DNA of 64,000 bases, taken from Dyadobacter crusticola DSM 16708 (GTDB taxonomy: Bacteria; Bacteroidota; Bacteroidia; Cytophagales; Spirosomataceae). Within the stretch, counting starts at the first letter, position 1. The number at the start of each line of letters is the position of its first letter. The notes under the pieces are model-generated. The model did no database searches. It was not told the DNA's origin and saw nothing but the letters and a program-made list of their open reading frames with translations. The DNA is taken from the NCBI RefSeq assembly GCF_000701505.1, contig NZ_JNJB01000005.1, positions 462,904-526,903 on the forward strand. Reading direction: 5' to 3'. Made by a program: the position numbers and the translations under genes. Below, piece by piece: positions 1-7,861 of this stretch.

Positions 1-1
1 G

Positions 2-121
2 GCTATCAAAGACAATGAAACAACAGACGCGCTGATGAACATGTACATGGAGATCAACATGGATATCAATATTTTCGTACCGATCCTGGAAGGAGAATCC
101 GCCCGTCTCAAAACGCTCTGA
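2..121 (+). CDS. C-terminal end of an unidentified protein (partial)
   Basis: An open frame enters from the left edge and encodes the last 39 residues of a protein, ending in TGA at 119-121. The visible part is acidic and Met-rich (it includes LMNMYMEINMDINIF and ends ARLKTL). No domain can be recognised from so short a piece. It converges on the glycosyltransferase whose stop lies at 127, only 5 bases away, which supports this being a real gene end rather than spacer. Function unknown. Confidence 0.5.
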   Translation, partial: AIKDNETTDALMNMYMEINMDINIFVPILEGESARLKTL

Positions 122-126
122 GCATT

Positions 127-1311
127 TCAGGAGGAGGCAACAGCACTTTTCCGCCGCGACTTATCCCAGGCGGCACTCTGCGAACCTTTGATATACCTGC
201 GGATCCCGGCAAGTACCGCGTAGTTCATTACGCAGAAATAATAGGGTACAAACAAAGCTTTTACTTTGACTTTCCGCTTCTCGAGAAGCCAGCCAAGTAG
301 TGCCGCCCCATAAAAGAGAATCTGGCCTGTCAGGATCAGGCTGTAAAACCACCCGCCTCCATTGACCACGATCCAGATGTTAAGCACAAATGAAAGGATC
401 ATCAGAAATGGGGTAACCGTCCAGCGCAACACGCGGTGGCTGATGTACTGAAAAGACAAAAGTGGATCATGGAATGGGTTAAGGAGTTTTTTCAGGCGCA
501 GAATTGATTGTATCCCACCTGCAGCAATGCGGACCTTCCTCTTCAGTTCCTCCTTGATATCCTCGGACGAAAGCTCAGAAGCGTAGGCGGCAGGCTCGTA
601 AATGATGCGGTAACCCTGCTGCGCAATGCGCATGGAAATCATAAAGTCATCGAGAATAGTATCAGGCTCTACATCCGTGTAAAGCGAATTTCGCACGCTG
701 AACAACTCACCTGCCGCACCGACTACCGAATAAAGCTCCGAATCCCACTTTTTCAATGCTGACTCGTACTTCCAGTAAAAACCTTCGCCCGCCGTCGCAT
801 CGGAAACCGCTTCCTGCTGCACGCGTTTTTCACCGGACACCGCTCCCACTGTCGGATCCGCATAGTGCCTTGCAATCAGCAGCAATGCATCTTTGTTGAG
901 AAATGTATTTGCATCGGTAAAAACCACCACTTCCGAATCAACTTCTTTCATGGCCCGGTGCATGGCGAGGATTTTGCCGCTCCTCACTGGTGTATGCATG
1001 AGCTTGATCCTGTCGTAAGCAGCTACAAGTTCCGGTGTTCTGTCCGAAGAGCCGTCGGTTACAAATACAAGATTCAGCTTGCCAGCAGGGTAAGACAGCT
1101 GCAAGGTATTGGCAATCTTCTCTTCAATAATGCTCTCTTCATTATATGCGGCAATGATCAGCGTCAAAGTCGGGAAATCCTGATCCAGACCCGGTATCGG
1201 CCGCTTTCCCTTGACGATCCTGCGCAGTCGTACCAGAATGTACAGCACGATCCCATAGCCAAGAAACGTATAGAAAACGACAAAGAGACTAAGCCAGAAG
1301 AGGAGTTCCAT
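127..1311 (-). CDS. Membrane-anchored family 2 glycosyltransferase
   Basis: A 394-residue processive-type GT2 enzyme, probably polymerising or extending a surface polysaccharide from a nucleotide sugar at the inner face of the cytoplasmic membrane. One N-terminal membrane helix (about residues 3-27) precedes the GT-A domain (about 45-280), which shows VTDGSSD (D86), FTDAN (D133) and the DDF acceptor-site pair (D221-222). A KRKVR stretch (257-261) sits where processive enzymes carry Q/RxxRW, so that motif is imperfect. Two or three more membrane helices follow (about 295-370). It is second in a two-gene minus-strand operon, 3 bases after the GT2 gene at 1315-2232. Sugar specificity cannot be read from sequence. 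Confidence 0.88.
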   Translation of the reverse strand: MELLFWLSLFVVFYTFLGYGIVLYILVRLRRIVKGKRPIPGLDQDFPTLTLIIAAYNEESIIEEKIANTLQLSYPAGKLNLVFVTDGSSDRTPELVAAYDRIKLMHTPVRSGKILAMHRAMKEVDSEVVVFTDANTFLNKDALLLIARHYADPTVGAVSGEKRVQQEAVSDATAGEGFYWKYESALKKWDSELYSVVGAAGELFSVRNSLYTDVEPDTILDDFMISMRIAQQGYRIIYEPAAYASELSSEDIKEELKRKVRIAAGGIQSILRLKKLLNPFHDPLLSFQYISHRVLRWTVTPFLMILSFVLNIWIVVNGGGWFYSLILTGQILFYGAALLGWLLEKRKVKVKALFVPYYFCVMNYAVLAGIRRYIKGSQSAAWDKSRRKSAVASS

Positions 1312-1314
1312 ATA

Positions 1315-2232
1315 TTAACTTATCAAATTATAACCCAGATTGTTACTATCTGCCTTGTTGCTGAAATGCCACGTAATTGCATTAAAAAACACCGGAATGA
1401 AGCTGGATTCTTTGTTTTTAATGTATTTGAAGATGTTTCTTGGGACAACTGTAAGGAGAAAGTAGCAGCAGAAAATAAAAAACGTAAACCCGGAGGCATT
1501 TTTCCGGATGAAGAGTATCCGGTTGCGGTTCATGAAAAACTCTTTCAATGCAGTCCTTTTACCCACCGAAACCGATTCTTTATGATAGATCAATGCGGAT
1601 AAATCAACATGGATTTCGTAACCCGCCTTCCTGATGCGCTCGCACCAGTCCAGCTCTTCATAGTACAGGAAGTAATTTTCAGCCATCAAACCTGCCTTAT
1701 CAATTGCTTCCCGACGTACCATCATTGCAGCGCCGTGCGCGTAGCCAGTCTCGCCGCTGAGCGAATCGTATTGTCCCCTATCCTCTTCGAACTGGCCAAT
1801 GCAGGCATTCCGGGCAGTGTAATAGTTCATGGGCGTGTAGCCTGTGTACTGCAGCATGGTCGGGTGATCGAAGTAGTTGATCTTCGGAGAAATCATGCCG
1901 ATTTTCGGATTTTGGTCTAATTGCGCGACCAGCTTGCCGATCAGGTCCGGTGTAACTTCGGTATCATTATTGATCAGGAAAAGGTAACTGCCCGTGGCTT
2001 GGGCGATTCCGATATTATTCCCGCCCGCAAAACCGGTATTTCTTTCAGACCGGATGAATTTGACTTCCGGATAGCGCTGCTGCCAGGCTGGTACCGGATT
2101 AATTTTGCTCCCGTTATCGACCACAATTATTTCCAGGTCCGGATAATTGTTAACCTCGTCAAGTGATCTGAGTAAATCTTCGGTAACCTGAGGCTGGTTA
2201 AAATTAACCGTCACAATGGAAACTGTCTTCAT
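1315..2232 (-). CDS. Family 2 glycosyltransferase, rhamnosyltransferase-like
   Basis: A 305-residue GT2 enzyme of the WbbL/rhamnosyltransferase type, transferring a sugar from a nucleotide donor to a lipid-linked acceptor. Visible motifs are SIVTVNFNQ at the start, VVDNGS, RNTGFAGGNNIG, the metal-binding NNDTE and YYEELDW with the catalytic acid. A hydrophobic stretch near residues 248-265 (FTFFIFCCYFLLTVV) may contact the membrane. ATG start at 2232, with a good Bacteroidota-type promoter 60-100 bases upstream. It heads a two-gene operon with the membrane GT2 at 127-1311 and diverges from the signalling/polysaccharide operon that begins at 2418. Confidence 0.9.
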   Translation of the reverse strand: MKTVSIVTVNFNQPQVTEDLLRSLDEVNNYPDLEIIVVDNGSKINPVPAWQQRYPEVKFIRSERNTGFAGGNNIGIAQATGSYLFLINNDTEVTPDLIGKLVAQLDQNPKIGMISPKINYFDHPTMLQYTGYTPMNYYTARNACIGQFEEDRGQYDSLSGETGYAHGAAMMVRREAIDKAGLMAENYFLYYEELDWCERIRKAGYEIHVDLSALIYHKESVSVGKRTALKEFFMNRNRILFIRKNASGFTFFIFCCYFLLTVVPRNIFKYIKNKESSFIPVFFNAITWHFSNKADSNNLGYNLIS

Positions 2233-2298
2233 TGTAAAAATGACTGCGGGAAAGTGTTCGGAATGAGGGAATATTTTCGTTGTTTTGTAGAACTATTT

Positions 2299-2331
2299 CA
2301 AATGTAATAATAAAAATATAGCTTTAACAAA
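2299..2331 (-). promoter_or_regulatory. Bacteroidota-type promoter for the 2232-127 operon
   Basis: Read on the minus strand, the sequence holds TTTG (2331-2328), a 21-base spacer and TACATTTG (2306-2299). This matches the Bacteroidota vegetative pattern TTTG-N19-21-TAnnTTTG. Transcription would start near 2292, about 60 bases before the ATG at 2232. Confidence 0.5.
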
Positions 2332-2417
2332 TTGTTGTTTAAGACCGCAGGTTTTGTTGAGCAAAGGCAAGTAATTGCAATACCGAACCTCCTTTATCCA
2401 AAATCCGCGTCAATCAA

Positions 2418-2951
2418 GTGAAAATTCCTCGTCTGCTGGAAATCAGGCCGATTAGCATCCCCTCCAAAAAGGTACCGGAAAATGCGCTCCTAGAAGCAAA
2501 GGTTGACGAAATAGTTCGGCTGATCAGTCATGCCAATGTAGATAGCAAGCAGGCACTCGAATACAAGGAGCGCATTGCCGAAGCATTCCGCAAAGCCGAA
2601 GCTACCAGGAAAAGACTGGCACCGTACGAGGCGCTGGACCAGGATACCCTGTCAAGGGAGGATTTGCTGGAAGGTCTTGAAAAGCTTCTCGCAGAAAACC
2701 CGGTTGACAACAGGATTGTAGAGAACAGCCCGGCACGGAAAGGGCTACAGACCGGCATCATGCTGATTTTAGGATTCCTACTGATCACCACAGGATTTGC
2801 TATGATCATCATGCCCGCGCCGCCCAGTTTTGAAATTGCTACCGTGTTTTATTTTAATATCAATGACGGCGTAACAATCATGGATTTGGTCTCGCTGATG
2901 ATCATATTTGGAGGAGTTCTCCTGATTGTTTTAAACTTCAGCAAGAAATGA
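2418..2951 (+). CDS. Small membrane protein heading the signalling/polysaccharide operon
   Basis: A 177-residue protein of unknown family. GTG is the only reasonable start. The first ~110 residues are soluble, charged and mostly helical. Two membrane helices follow (about 113-135, GIMLILGFLLITTGFAMIIM, and 154-175), ending in a short KK tail. Its last codons overlap the start of the receiver-phosphatase gene by four bases (ATGA), so the two are probably translationally coupled. This suggests a membrane partner or sensor for the phosphatase/STAS/ATPase set behind it. That role is inference; no motif shows it. Confidence 0.7.
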   Translation: MKIPRLLEIRPISIPSKKVPENALLEAKVDEIVRLISHANVDSKQALEYKERIAEAFRKAEATRKRLAPYEALDQDTLSREDLLEGLEKLLAENPVDNRIVENSPARKGLQTGIMLILGFLLITTGFAMIIMPAPPSFEIATVFYFNINDGVTIMDLVSLMIIFGGVLLIVLNFSKK

Positions 2952-4105
2952 TCACGTTTGCAGATCCGCTGACAAGTGTCAAAAAGATCCTTCTGGTAGA
3001 AGATAGTCTGCTGTTTGGCAGGGTAATCGAAGCTGCATTGCGGAAAGCGGGCTACGAATGCGCCTTCTGCGAATCGGCCGGGCAGGCGCTTGATTTTCTT
3101 ACCAACGAAATCCCCGACCTGATTATCTCCGATTACGATATGCCCGAGATGAACGGTTTTCATTTCAGGCAAGCCGTTTTGATGAACCCGAAGATCAATG
3201 AGATACCTTTCGTTTTCCTGACCTCTTTCACCGATAATTCGCTGGTACTGGAAGGTTTGAATATGTATGCGCTTGATTTTATCAATAAGGAAACGCCGAT
3301 CCCGGTCATTATTTCCAAGCTGAACAACATTATCAAGTCGCTGCAAAACGAACATGTGCGCTCAGTACGTGAGTTGAAGATCGCGGCGGATGCATTGAAT
3401 GTAAAGTCCATTCCGGTACGTGAGCCGGAACTGGGCGGTTTCCGCGTTTCCTTTTGGCATAAAGGGTTCAGAGGATATCCCGGCGGGGACTTTATCGATT
3501 TTGTCCAGGTAGACGACCGGTACTGTTTCGCATTCCTGGGAGATATCATGGGTAAGAAATGGAAAGCCTGGTTTTTCACATTTGGGTTCCTGAGCTATAT
3601 CCGTGCTGCAATCCGCTTTTGCGTGCTGGACAAAGATTTTGAGCTTGACTTGATTGTTCAAAAGATCAACAAGCTAATCTGTCTGGACGAAAGCCTGCAG
3701 AACATTCTTTCGAGCCTCTCATTGCTGCTGCTCGACAGCCACACCGGCGAGGTGCACTATACCGGTGCCGGCGACCTTCCGCTGATCAGCTTTAAGGCAT
3801 TTAACAGACGCGTTGAAACGGTACAATCATCGGGATTACTGCTGGGTTTGCTGGAAGAAGGAATGTACGACAAGCAGCACATTCAAATGGAGCCTGGCGA
3901 CCAGCTCGCCATTTTCACGGATGGAATGATCGATATACCTTCAAACAATTCAAAAAAGAGCGATTATCCTTTTTTTGTCGAAAAAATCACCCCCTATCTT
4001 GGTCAGAATCAAAGCTTTGAGCTTGTCAAGAAATACGTTTTGGCAATCATCGACGATACCAATCAGGTGGACGATGCCAGTATTATTTTTATCGAAAAAT
4101 TATAA
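2948..4105 (+). CDS. Response regulator with PP2C (SpoIIE-type) phosphatase output
   Basis: A 385-residue RsbU/RssB-like regulator. The N-terminal receiver domain (about 12-130) has VEDS (E18, D19), phospho-acceptor D62 in IISDYDMPEMNG, and the switch residues T/S and K (FLTSF, INKET). The C-terminal domain (about 170-385) is a SpoIIE/PP2C serine phosphatase with metal-binding PGGDFIDF, FLGDIMGK, IFTDGMID and the final DDASIIF. In known partner-switching systems such a phosphatase, activated by phosphorylation of its receiver, dephosphorylates the STAS antagonist, which is the next gene here (6-base gap). The ATPase at 4454 would then be the kinase for the same STAS protein. Confidence 0.9.
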   Translation: MITFADPLTSVKKILLVEDSLLFGRVIEAALRKAGYECAFCESAGQALDFLTNEIPDLIISDYDMPEMNGFHFRQAVLMNPKINEIPFVFLTSFTDNSLVLEGLNMYALDFINKETPIPVIISKLNNIIKSLQNEHVRSVRELKIAADALNVKSIPVREPELGGFRVSFWHKGFRGYPGGDFIDFVQVDDRYCFAFLGDIMGKKWKAWFFTFGFLSYIRAAIRFCVLDKDFELDLIVQKINKLICLDESLQNILSSLSLLLLDSHTGEVHYTGAGDLPLISFKAFNRRVETVQSSGLLLGLLEEGMYDKQHIQMEPGDQLAIFTDGMIDIPSNNSKKSDYPFFVEKITPYLGQNQSFELVKKYVLAIIDDTNQVDDASIIFIEKL

Positions 4106-4111
4106 GCTCCA

Positions 4112-4450
4112 ATGTTATTACAAACCAGTGAAGTGAACGGCGTAATTCAGGTTACAATCCTGCCCGAGGAAGCCAATCTATCCAATGCGGAACTATTTAA
4201 GGAAGAAATGATCAGCCTGATGGTCAACGGCGCCAAGCTGATCATCGTGAGCTTTGAAAATGTCAATTACATCGATAGTTCTTTCCTGGGCAGTTTGGTA
4301 GTTGCCCTCAAATATGCATTGCCCCGGAACATTGATATATACCTCGTGTCCCTTAAACCGGATGTACATAATTTATTGACGCTGATTAGAATGGACAAAG
4401 TATTCAAGATTTACAAAGACCATCAAACGGCGTTGGAAACGCTTCGCTAA
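4112..4450 (+). CDS. STAS-domain anti-sigma factor antagonist
   Basis: A 112-residue single-domain STAS protein of the SpoIIAA/RsbV type. The regulatory loop VNYIDSSFLGSLV contains D55 and the likely phosphorylated Ser (S56 or S57), matching the family's DSSG/DSTF site. In the known mechanism the unphosphorylated form binds the HATPase partner and releases its target. Phosphatase (2948) and kinase/ATPase (4454) genes flank it with gaps of 6 and 3 bases, so all three parts of a partner switch are present. No sigma factor gene is in the operon, so the final target is unknown. Confidence 0.88.
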   Translation: MLLQTSEVNGVIQVTILPEEANLSNAELFKEEMISLMVNGAKLIIVSFENVNYIDSSFLGSLVVALKYALPRNIDIYLVSLKPDVHNLLTLIRMDKVFKIYKDHQTALETLR

Positions 4451-4453
4451 CGG

Positions 4454-5035
4454 ATGATGGAAACGCGCAACAAGTTTGAGAAAGTGTTCAGATGCGACCT
4501 GCAGGGAATTTCAGACATGTTGAATAGCTGTATGGAGTATGTGGAGCAGAGTAGCGTGCCAACAAACGATCTGACCGAGGATCTCAGATCCAGATTTAAG
4601 TGGGTTGTGACTGAAATGCTGACGAACGCCATTAAACATTCGGGCGTGCCTGAATGCGCGGTACTGATCCGGAACGATCAGGAAAAGCTCGTGCTGGAAA
4701 AAGCAGATACGGGGCTTCCGCTGACGATCAAGCTGGAAAACGGTGCTGGGAAAGTGTCGTGGCCGCTGGAAAGCATTATGCCGCCTGTTGCATTCGAGAT
4801 TTACCAGAACGGGATCGAGTCGCTGCAGTTGACCGCGCCTAGCACAACCAGAGCAGTCTTTTCGGTGAAAGAAATGCAGCACAGCGATCAGCCGGTTATC
4901 TCGGAATCGACCACCGAACATTTCGGATTGCTGATCCTGACGAAGGCTTCGGATGCATTTGAATACGAATACGAAGCAAAAACGGGGACAAACACCTTTC
5001 GGTGCATTTTTAATTTGAAACCAAATGGCCAATGA
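4454..5035 (+). CDS. RsbW/SpoIIAB-like ATP-binding regulator (serine kinase)
   Basis: A 193-residue HATPase_c (GHKL) protein, the expected kinase/binding partner of the STAS protein. The N-box is VVTEMLTNAIKHSG (E54, N58), the G1 box is KADTGL (D85, G87), and a late HFGLLI segment resembles the G2 box. It is longer than typical RsbW (about 140-160), with an extra stretch between the G1 and G2 regions. Two adjacent ATGs (4454, 4457) are possible starts. Its stop overlaps the acyltransferase start by four bases (ATGA at 5032), which ties this regulator directly to the polysaccharide genes. Confidence 0.85.
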   Translation: MMETRNKFEKVFRCDLQGISDMLNSCMEYVEQSSVPTNDLTEDLRSRFKWVVTEMLTNAIKHSGVPECAVLIRNDQEKLVLEKADTGLPLTIKLENGAGKVSWPLESIMPPVAFEIYQNGIESLQLTAPSTTRAVFSVKEMQHSDQPVISESTTEHFGLLILTKASDAFEYEYEAKTGTNTFRCIFNLKPNGQ

Positions 5036-6159
5036 AGCATCGGTTTGAGGTACTTGACATTTTTCGGGGATTGTTTGCGTCGATGGTTTTTCTGTTCCAT
5101 TTGAGCCCATTCGCAGCTACGCCGATCATCAACAACAGTTTTGTTGATAATGCCGATATGTTCGTTGACTTCTTCTTTGTACTGAGCGGATTTGTGATCG
5201 CTTACAGCTATCAGGCGATCTCGTCCGGCGGAGACGTAAAACTTTTCCTCAAAAAACGCTTTTTCAGGATTTATCCGCTGCATTTATTCATGCTGCTCAC
5301 ATTTGTAGCGATTGAATTTGCCAAAAAATCTATGACAGCTTATGTGAAAGTAAATAACCCGGAAGATCCTGACAATAACATTTACACCTTCATTACCTCA
5401 CTTTTCCTTCTCAACTCAACACCTGTTTTCAACCCCAAAGACGTAAGCTGGAACATACCCAGCTGGTCGATCAGCGCTGAAATGGTGGCTTACATTGTTT
5501 TCGCATTTCTGACGCTGACAGTATCTCTGATTGGTTTACAAAAATTGAAAAACTGGTTTTACGCCGCAGTAGTACTGCTAGCCGCTGTCGCGCTTATTTC
5601 AGTTCAGGACAGCTTCAAAATTGATTTCACCTTTGACTATGGCTTTCTGAGAGGCATTATCGGCTTTTTTCTTGGGGCAATTTGCGTGTATGTTTTCAGA
5701 TCAAGCTACGAAACCGTTTCCCGGCTCTCTTCTCCCCTGTTTTCTGTACTTGAAATCCTGGCGGTTGCGGCGATTATCGCGATGATCTGCGCCGGGGCTG
5801 CATTGAAGGAAATCGGCTTTGTATATGAAGTACTCTTCTTCGTTTGCATTTACATTTTTGCATTTGAAAAAGGAATATTGTCCGGAATCCTGAAAAGCGT
5901 AGGGATACTGCATAGTCTTGGCAAGTACTCCTACTCCATCTACATGTGTCACGCCCTGATGATCAGCCTGTTCAATGTTGCATTCATCCGCGTGCTGAAA
6001 TTCCCGGAGACAGCTTATTCTTACCTGTTCATTCTGAACTTTCTCATTATCTATCTCTTCTCCGCCTGGACTTACAAGCACATCGAAATGCGGTTTGCTT
6101 ACAAACCCAAAGCGCGGGTCAATAAAAACAGCAAGGAACCCGAATTGAAAACACCCTAA
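5032..6159 (+). CDS. Acyltransferase family 3 (OafA/YrhL-like) membrane protein
   Basis: A 375-residue integral membrane acyltransferase, about ten helices, likely adding acetyl or another acyl group to a sugar of the surface polysaccharide. Family signs are the start RFEVLDIFRGLFASMVFLFH (active-site region), VDFFFVLSGFVIAYSY and KRFFRIYPLH. The C-terminus is short and basic and carries no SGNH domain. It overlaps the upstream anti-sigma-type ATPase gene by four bases and lies 26 bases before the GT8 gene, so it is co-transcribed with both signalling and glycosyltransferase genes. Confidence 0.9.
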   Translation: MKHRFEVLDIFRGLFASMVFLFHLSPFAATPIINNSFVDNADMFVDFFFVLSGFVIAYSYQAISSGGDVKLFLKKRFFRIYPLHLFMLLTFVAIEFAKKSMTAYVKVNNPEDPDNNIYTFITSLFLLNSTPVFNPKDVSWNIPSWSISAEMVAYIVFAFLTLTVSLIGLQKLKNWFYAAVVLLAAVALISVQDSFKIDFTFDYGFLRGIIGFFLGAICVYVFRSSYETVSRLSSPLFSVLEILAVAAIIAMICAGAALKEIGFVYEVLFFVCIYIFAFEKGILSGILKSVGILHSLGKYSYSIYMCHALMISLFNVAFIRVLKFPETAYSYLFILNFLIIYLFSAWTYKHIEMRFAYKPKARVNKNSKEPELKTP

Positions 6160-6185
6160 TTGTTCGCCAGTTTAATATCAAATGT

Positions 6186-7076
6186 ATGAGCATTAAAGAC
6201 AAAATCACGATCGTCGTTGCAACCGATAACCACTACGCAATCCTGCTTGGCGCGTTGATCAAATCCATCGAGATGAATCACAAAACGCACGAGAAAATTG
6301 ACCTTTACATTATCGACGACGGCATTTCTGAGTCCAGCAAGAAGAAGATCCTTGCGTCCAGCAACCCCGCAATAACGACTATGTACTGGCATAAAACGGC
6401 CAGCGTGATCCCGCCGAATGTCAAGATCCCGGTGGATAAATCGGCATTCCCGATCACTACCTATCTGCGACTTTTTGCTCCTTACATTATCCCGAAAGAG
6501 ACTGAGCGTTTCCTGTACCTGGACGTGGATATGATTTTGAAAGAAGATATTTCAAAACTGTGGCACACCGACTTGCAGGACAAAATGTTTGCGGCAGTAC
6601 CCGACCTGGCCAAGGTGGTAAGCAGTGAATGGGGCGGTGTTCCTAACTACAAAGAACTCGGATTCGACCCGCAAACCCCGTACTTCAATGCAGGTATGCT
6701 GCTTGTAGACCCGATCCAGTGGCGCGCGCAGGATATTTCCAATAAAGTGATCCAATGCATTTACGACAATATTGCATCCGCCAGCTTCCCTGACCAGTAT
6801 GGTTTGAATGTGGTTTTGGTAAATAAATGGGTAGTGCTCGACCAGCGCTGGAATACATTCGCAGTACTCGAAATCAAAGATCCCTGGCTGATCCATTACC
6901 TTGATATCAAACCGATTTTCCAATCTTACAACTGCAACCCTGCCTATAAGGACGAATTTTACAAATACCTGAGAATGACGCCGTGGAAAGACCACAAGCC
7001 CGTACCAGACTGGGTGCGACTGAGCAGAAAAGCTTATAACAAATTAAGGAAAATCGTTTCGGGATATCTCAAATAG
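6186..7076 (+). CDS. Family 8 glycosyltransferase
   Basis: A 296-residue retaining GT8 enzyme (LgtC/RfaJ-like), transferring galactose or glucose from a UDP-sugar in the known family. It shows the N-terminal IVVATDNHYAILLGALIKS, the metal-binding DxD in RFLYLDVDMILKEDI, the YFNAGMLLVD acceptor-side motif, and IHYLDIKP near the C-terminus. It belongs to the plus-strand operon (gaps of 26 and 11 bases) and likely adds one residue of the repeat unit exported by the flippase at 7862. Confidence 0.9.
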   Translation: MSIKDKITIVVATDNHYAILLGALIKSIEMNHKTHEKIDLYIIDDGISESSKKKILASSNPAITTMYWHKTASVIPPNVKIPVDKSAFPITTYLRLFAPYIIPKETERFLYLDVDMILKEDISKLWHTDLQDKMFAAVPDLAKVVSSEWGGVPNYKELGFDPQTPYFNAGMLLVDPIQWRAQDISNKVIQCIYDNIASASFPDQYGLNVVLVNKWVVLDQRWNTFAVLEIKDPWLIHYLDIKPIFQSYNCNPAYKDEFYKYLRMTPWKDHKPVPDWVRLSRKAYNKLRKIVSGYLK

Positions 7077-7087
7077 AATACTTTCAG

Positions 7088-7846
7088 ATGCATAGTTTCG
7101 ATGATATAACTTTACTCGTAACGCATTACAACAGGAGCACTTCACTCGAAAGGCTACTGAAATCGTTTGAGGACCTCGGCTGCCGGTTCGGGAATATTGT
7201 TGTCTCCGACGACGGCAGTAAGCCCGAGCACATTACTTACATCAACTCGCTCAAAAGCACTTACACTTTCGAGCTGGTGACTACGCCGAAAAACCGCGGG
7301 CTTGGTAATAACATCAACAAAGGTCAGGACGCTGTTAAAACACCTTACACTTTGTATGTGCAGGAGGATTTCGTCCCTCAGGCGATTTTCCCGGACAAGC
7401 TCAGGAGTGCATTCGGTTTTATGCAGGAAAGAAAAGAGCTGGATTTTGTCCGTTTCTATGCCTATTTCAAATATCCGTATCTGAAACCCTACAAAAACGG
7501 GTTTTCCGATATGGTGTTCAGCATCTGGAATCCGGGTTACAAGAAGTTTTATTACTACAGCGACCACCCGCATTTGCGCAGAAGCAACTTTTTTGAGCGC
7601 TTTGGCCGCTATCCCGAAGGCTTGAAAGTGGAAGTTACCGAATACCGGATGATGATGTCTGTGCTCAAAAACAAGGGTAAAGCTTTGTTTTTCGACGAAT
7701 ACACCACCCTTTTCGATCAGGTAAATTCTTCTGCCGAGCCTAGCACGGTTAAGCGGAATTACTGGCGGGAAACTGAGAACCCGTTTGTCACCATGTCCCG
7801 GCATTTGTACCGGCATTTAAAATTCAACTACGATTTCCTGACCTAG
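7088..7846 (+). CDS. Family 2 glycosyltransferase
   Basis: A 252-residue GT2 enzyme without membrane helices. The GT-A start is DITLLVTHYNRSTSLERLL, followed by VVSDDGS and an RGLGNNINKG nucleotide-binding stretch. YVQEDFVPQ lies where the DxD motif is expected but has only ED, so metal binding may differ from standard GT2. It sits between the GT8 gene and the flippase (gaps 11 and 15 bases), consistent with assembly of the same repeat unit. Donor sugar unknown. Confidence 0.85.
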   Translation: MHSFDDITLLVTHYNRSTSLERLLKSFEDLGCRFGNIVVSDDGSKPEHITYINSLKSTYTFELVTTPKNRGLGNNINKGQDAVKTPYTLYVQEDFVPQAIFPDKLRSAFGFMQERKELDFVRFYAYFKYPYLKPYKNGFSDMVFSIWNPGYKKFYYYSDHPHLRRSNFFERFGRYPEGLKVEVTEYRMMMSVLKNKGKALFFDEYTTLFDQVNSSAEPSTVKRNYWRETENPFVTMSRHLYRHLKFNYDFLT

Positions 7847-7861
7847 TGTCGGCCGGTTTTT

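Noticed and set aside
865..1602. 245-codon plus-strand frame opposite two glycosyltransferases
   Set aside because: It spans the junction of two clear minus-strand GT2 genes and has a His/Cys/Arg-rich translation typical of antisense noise.
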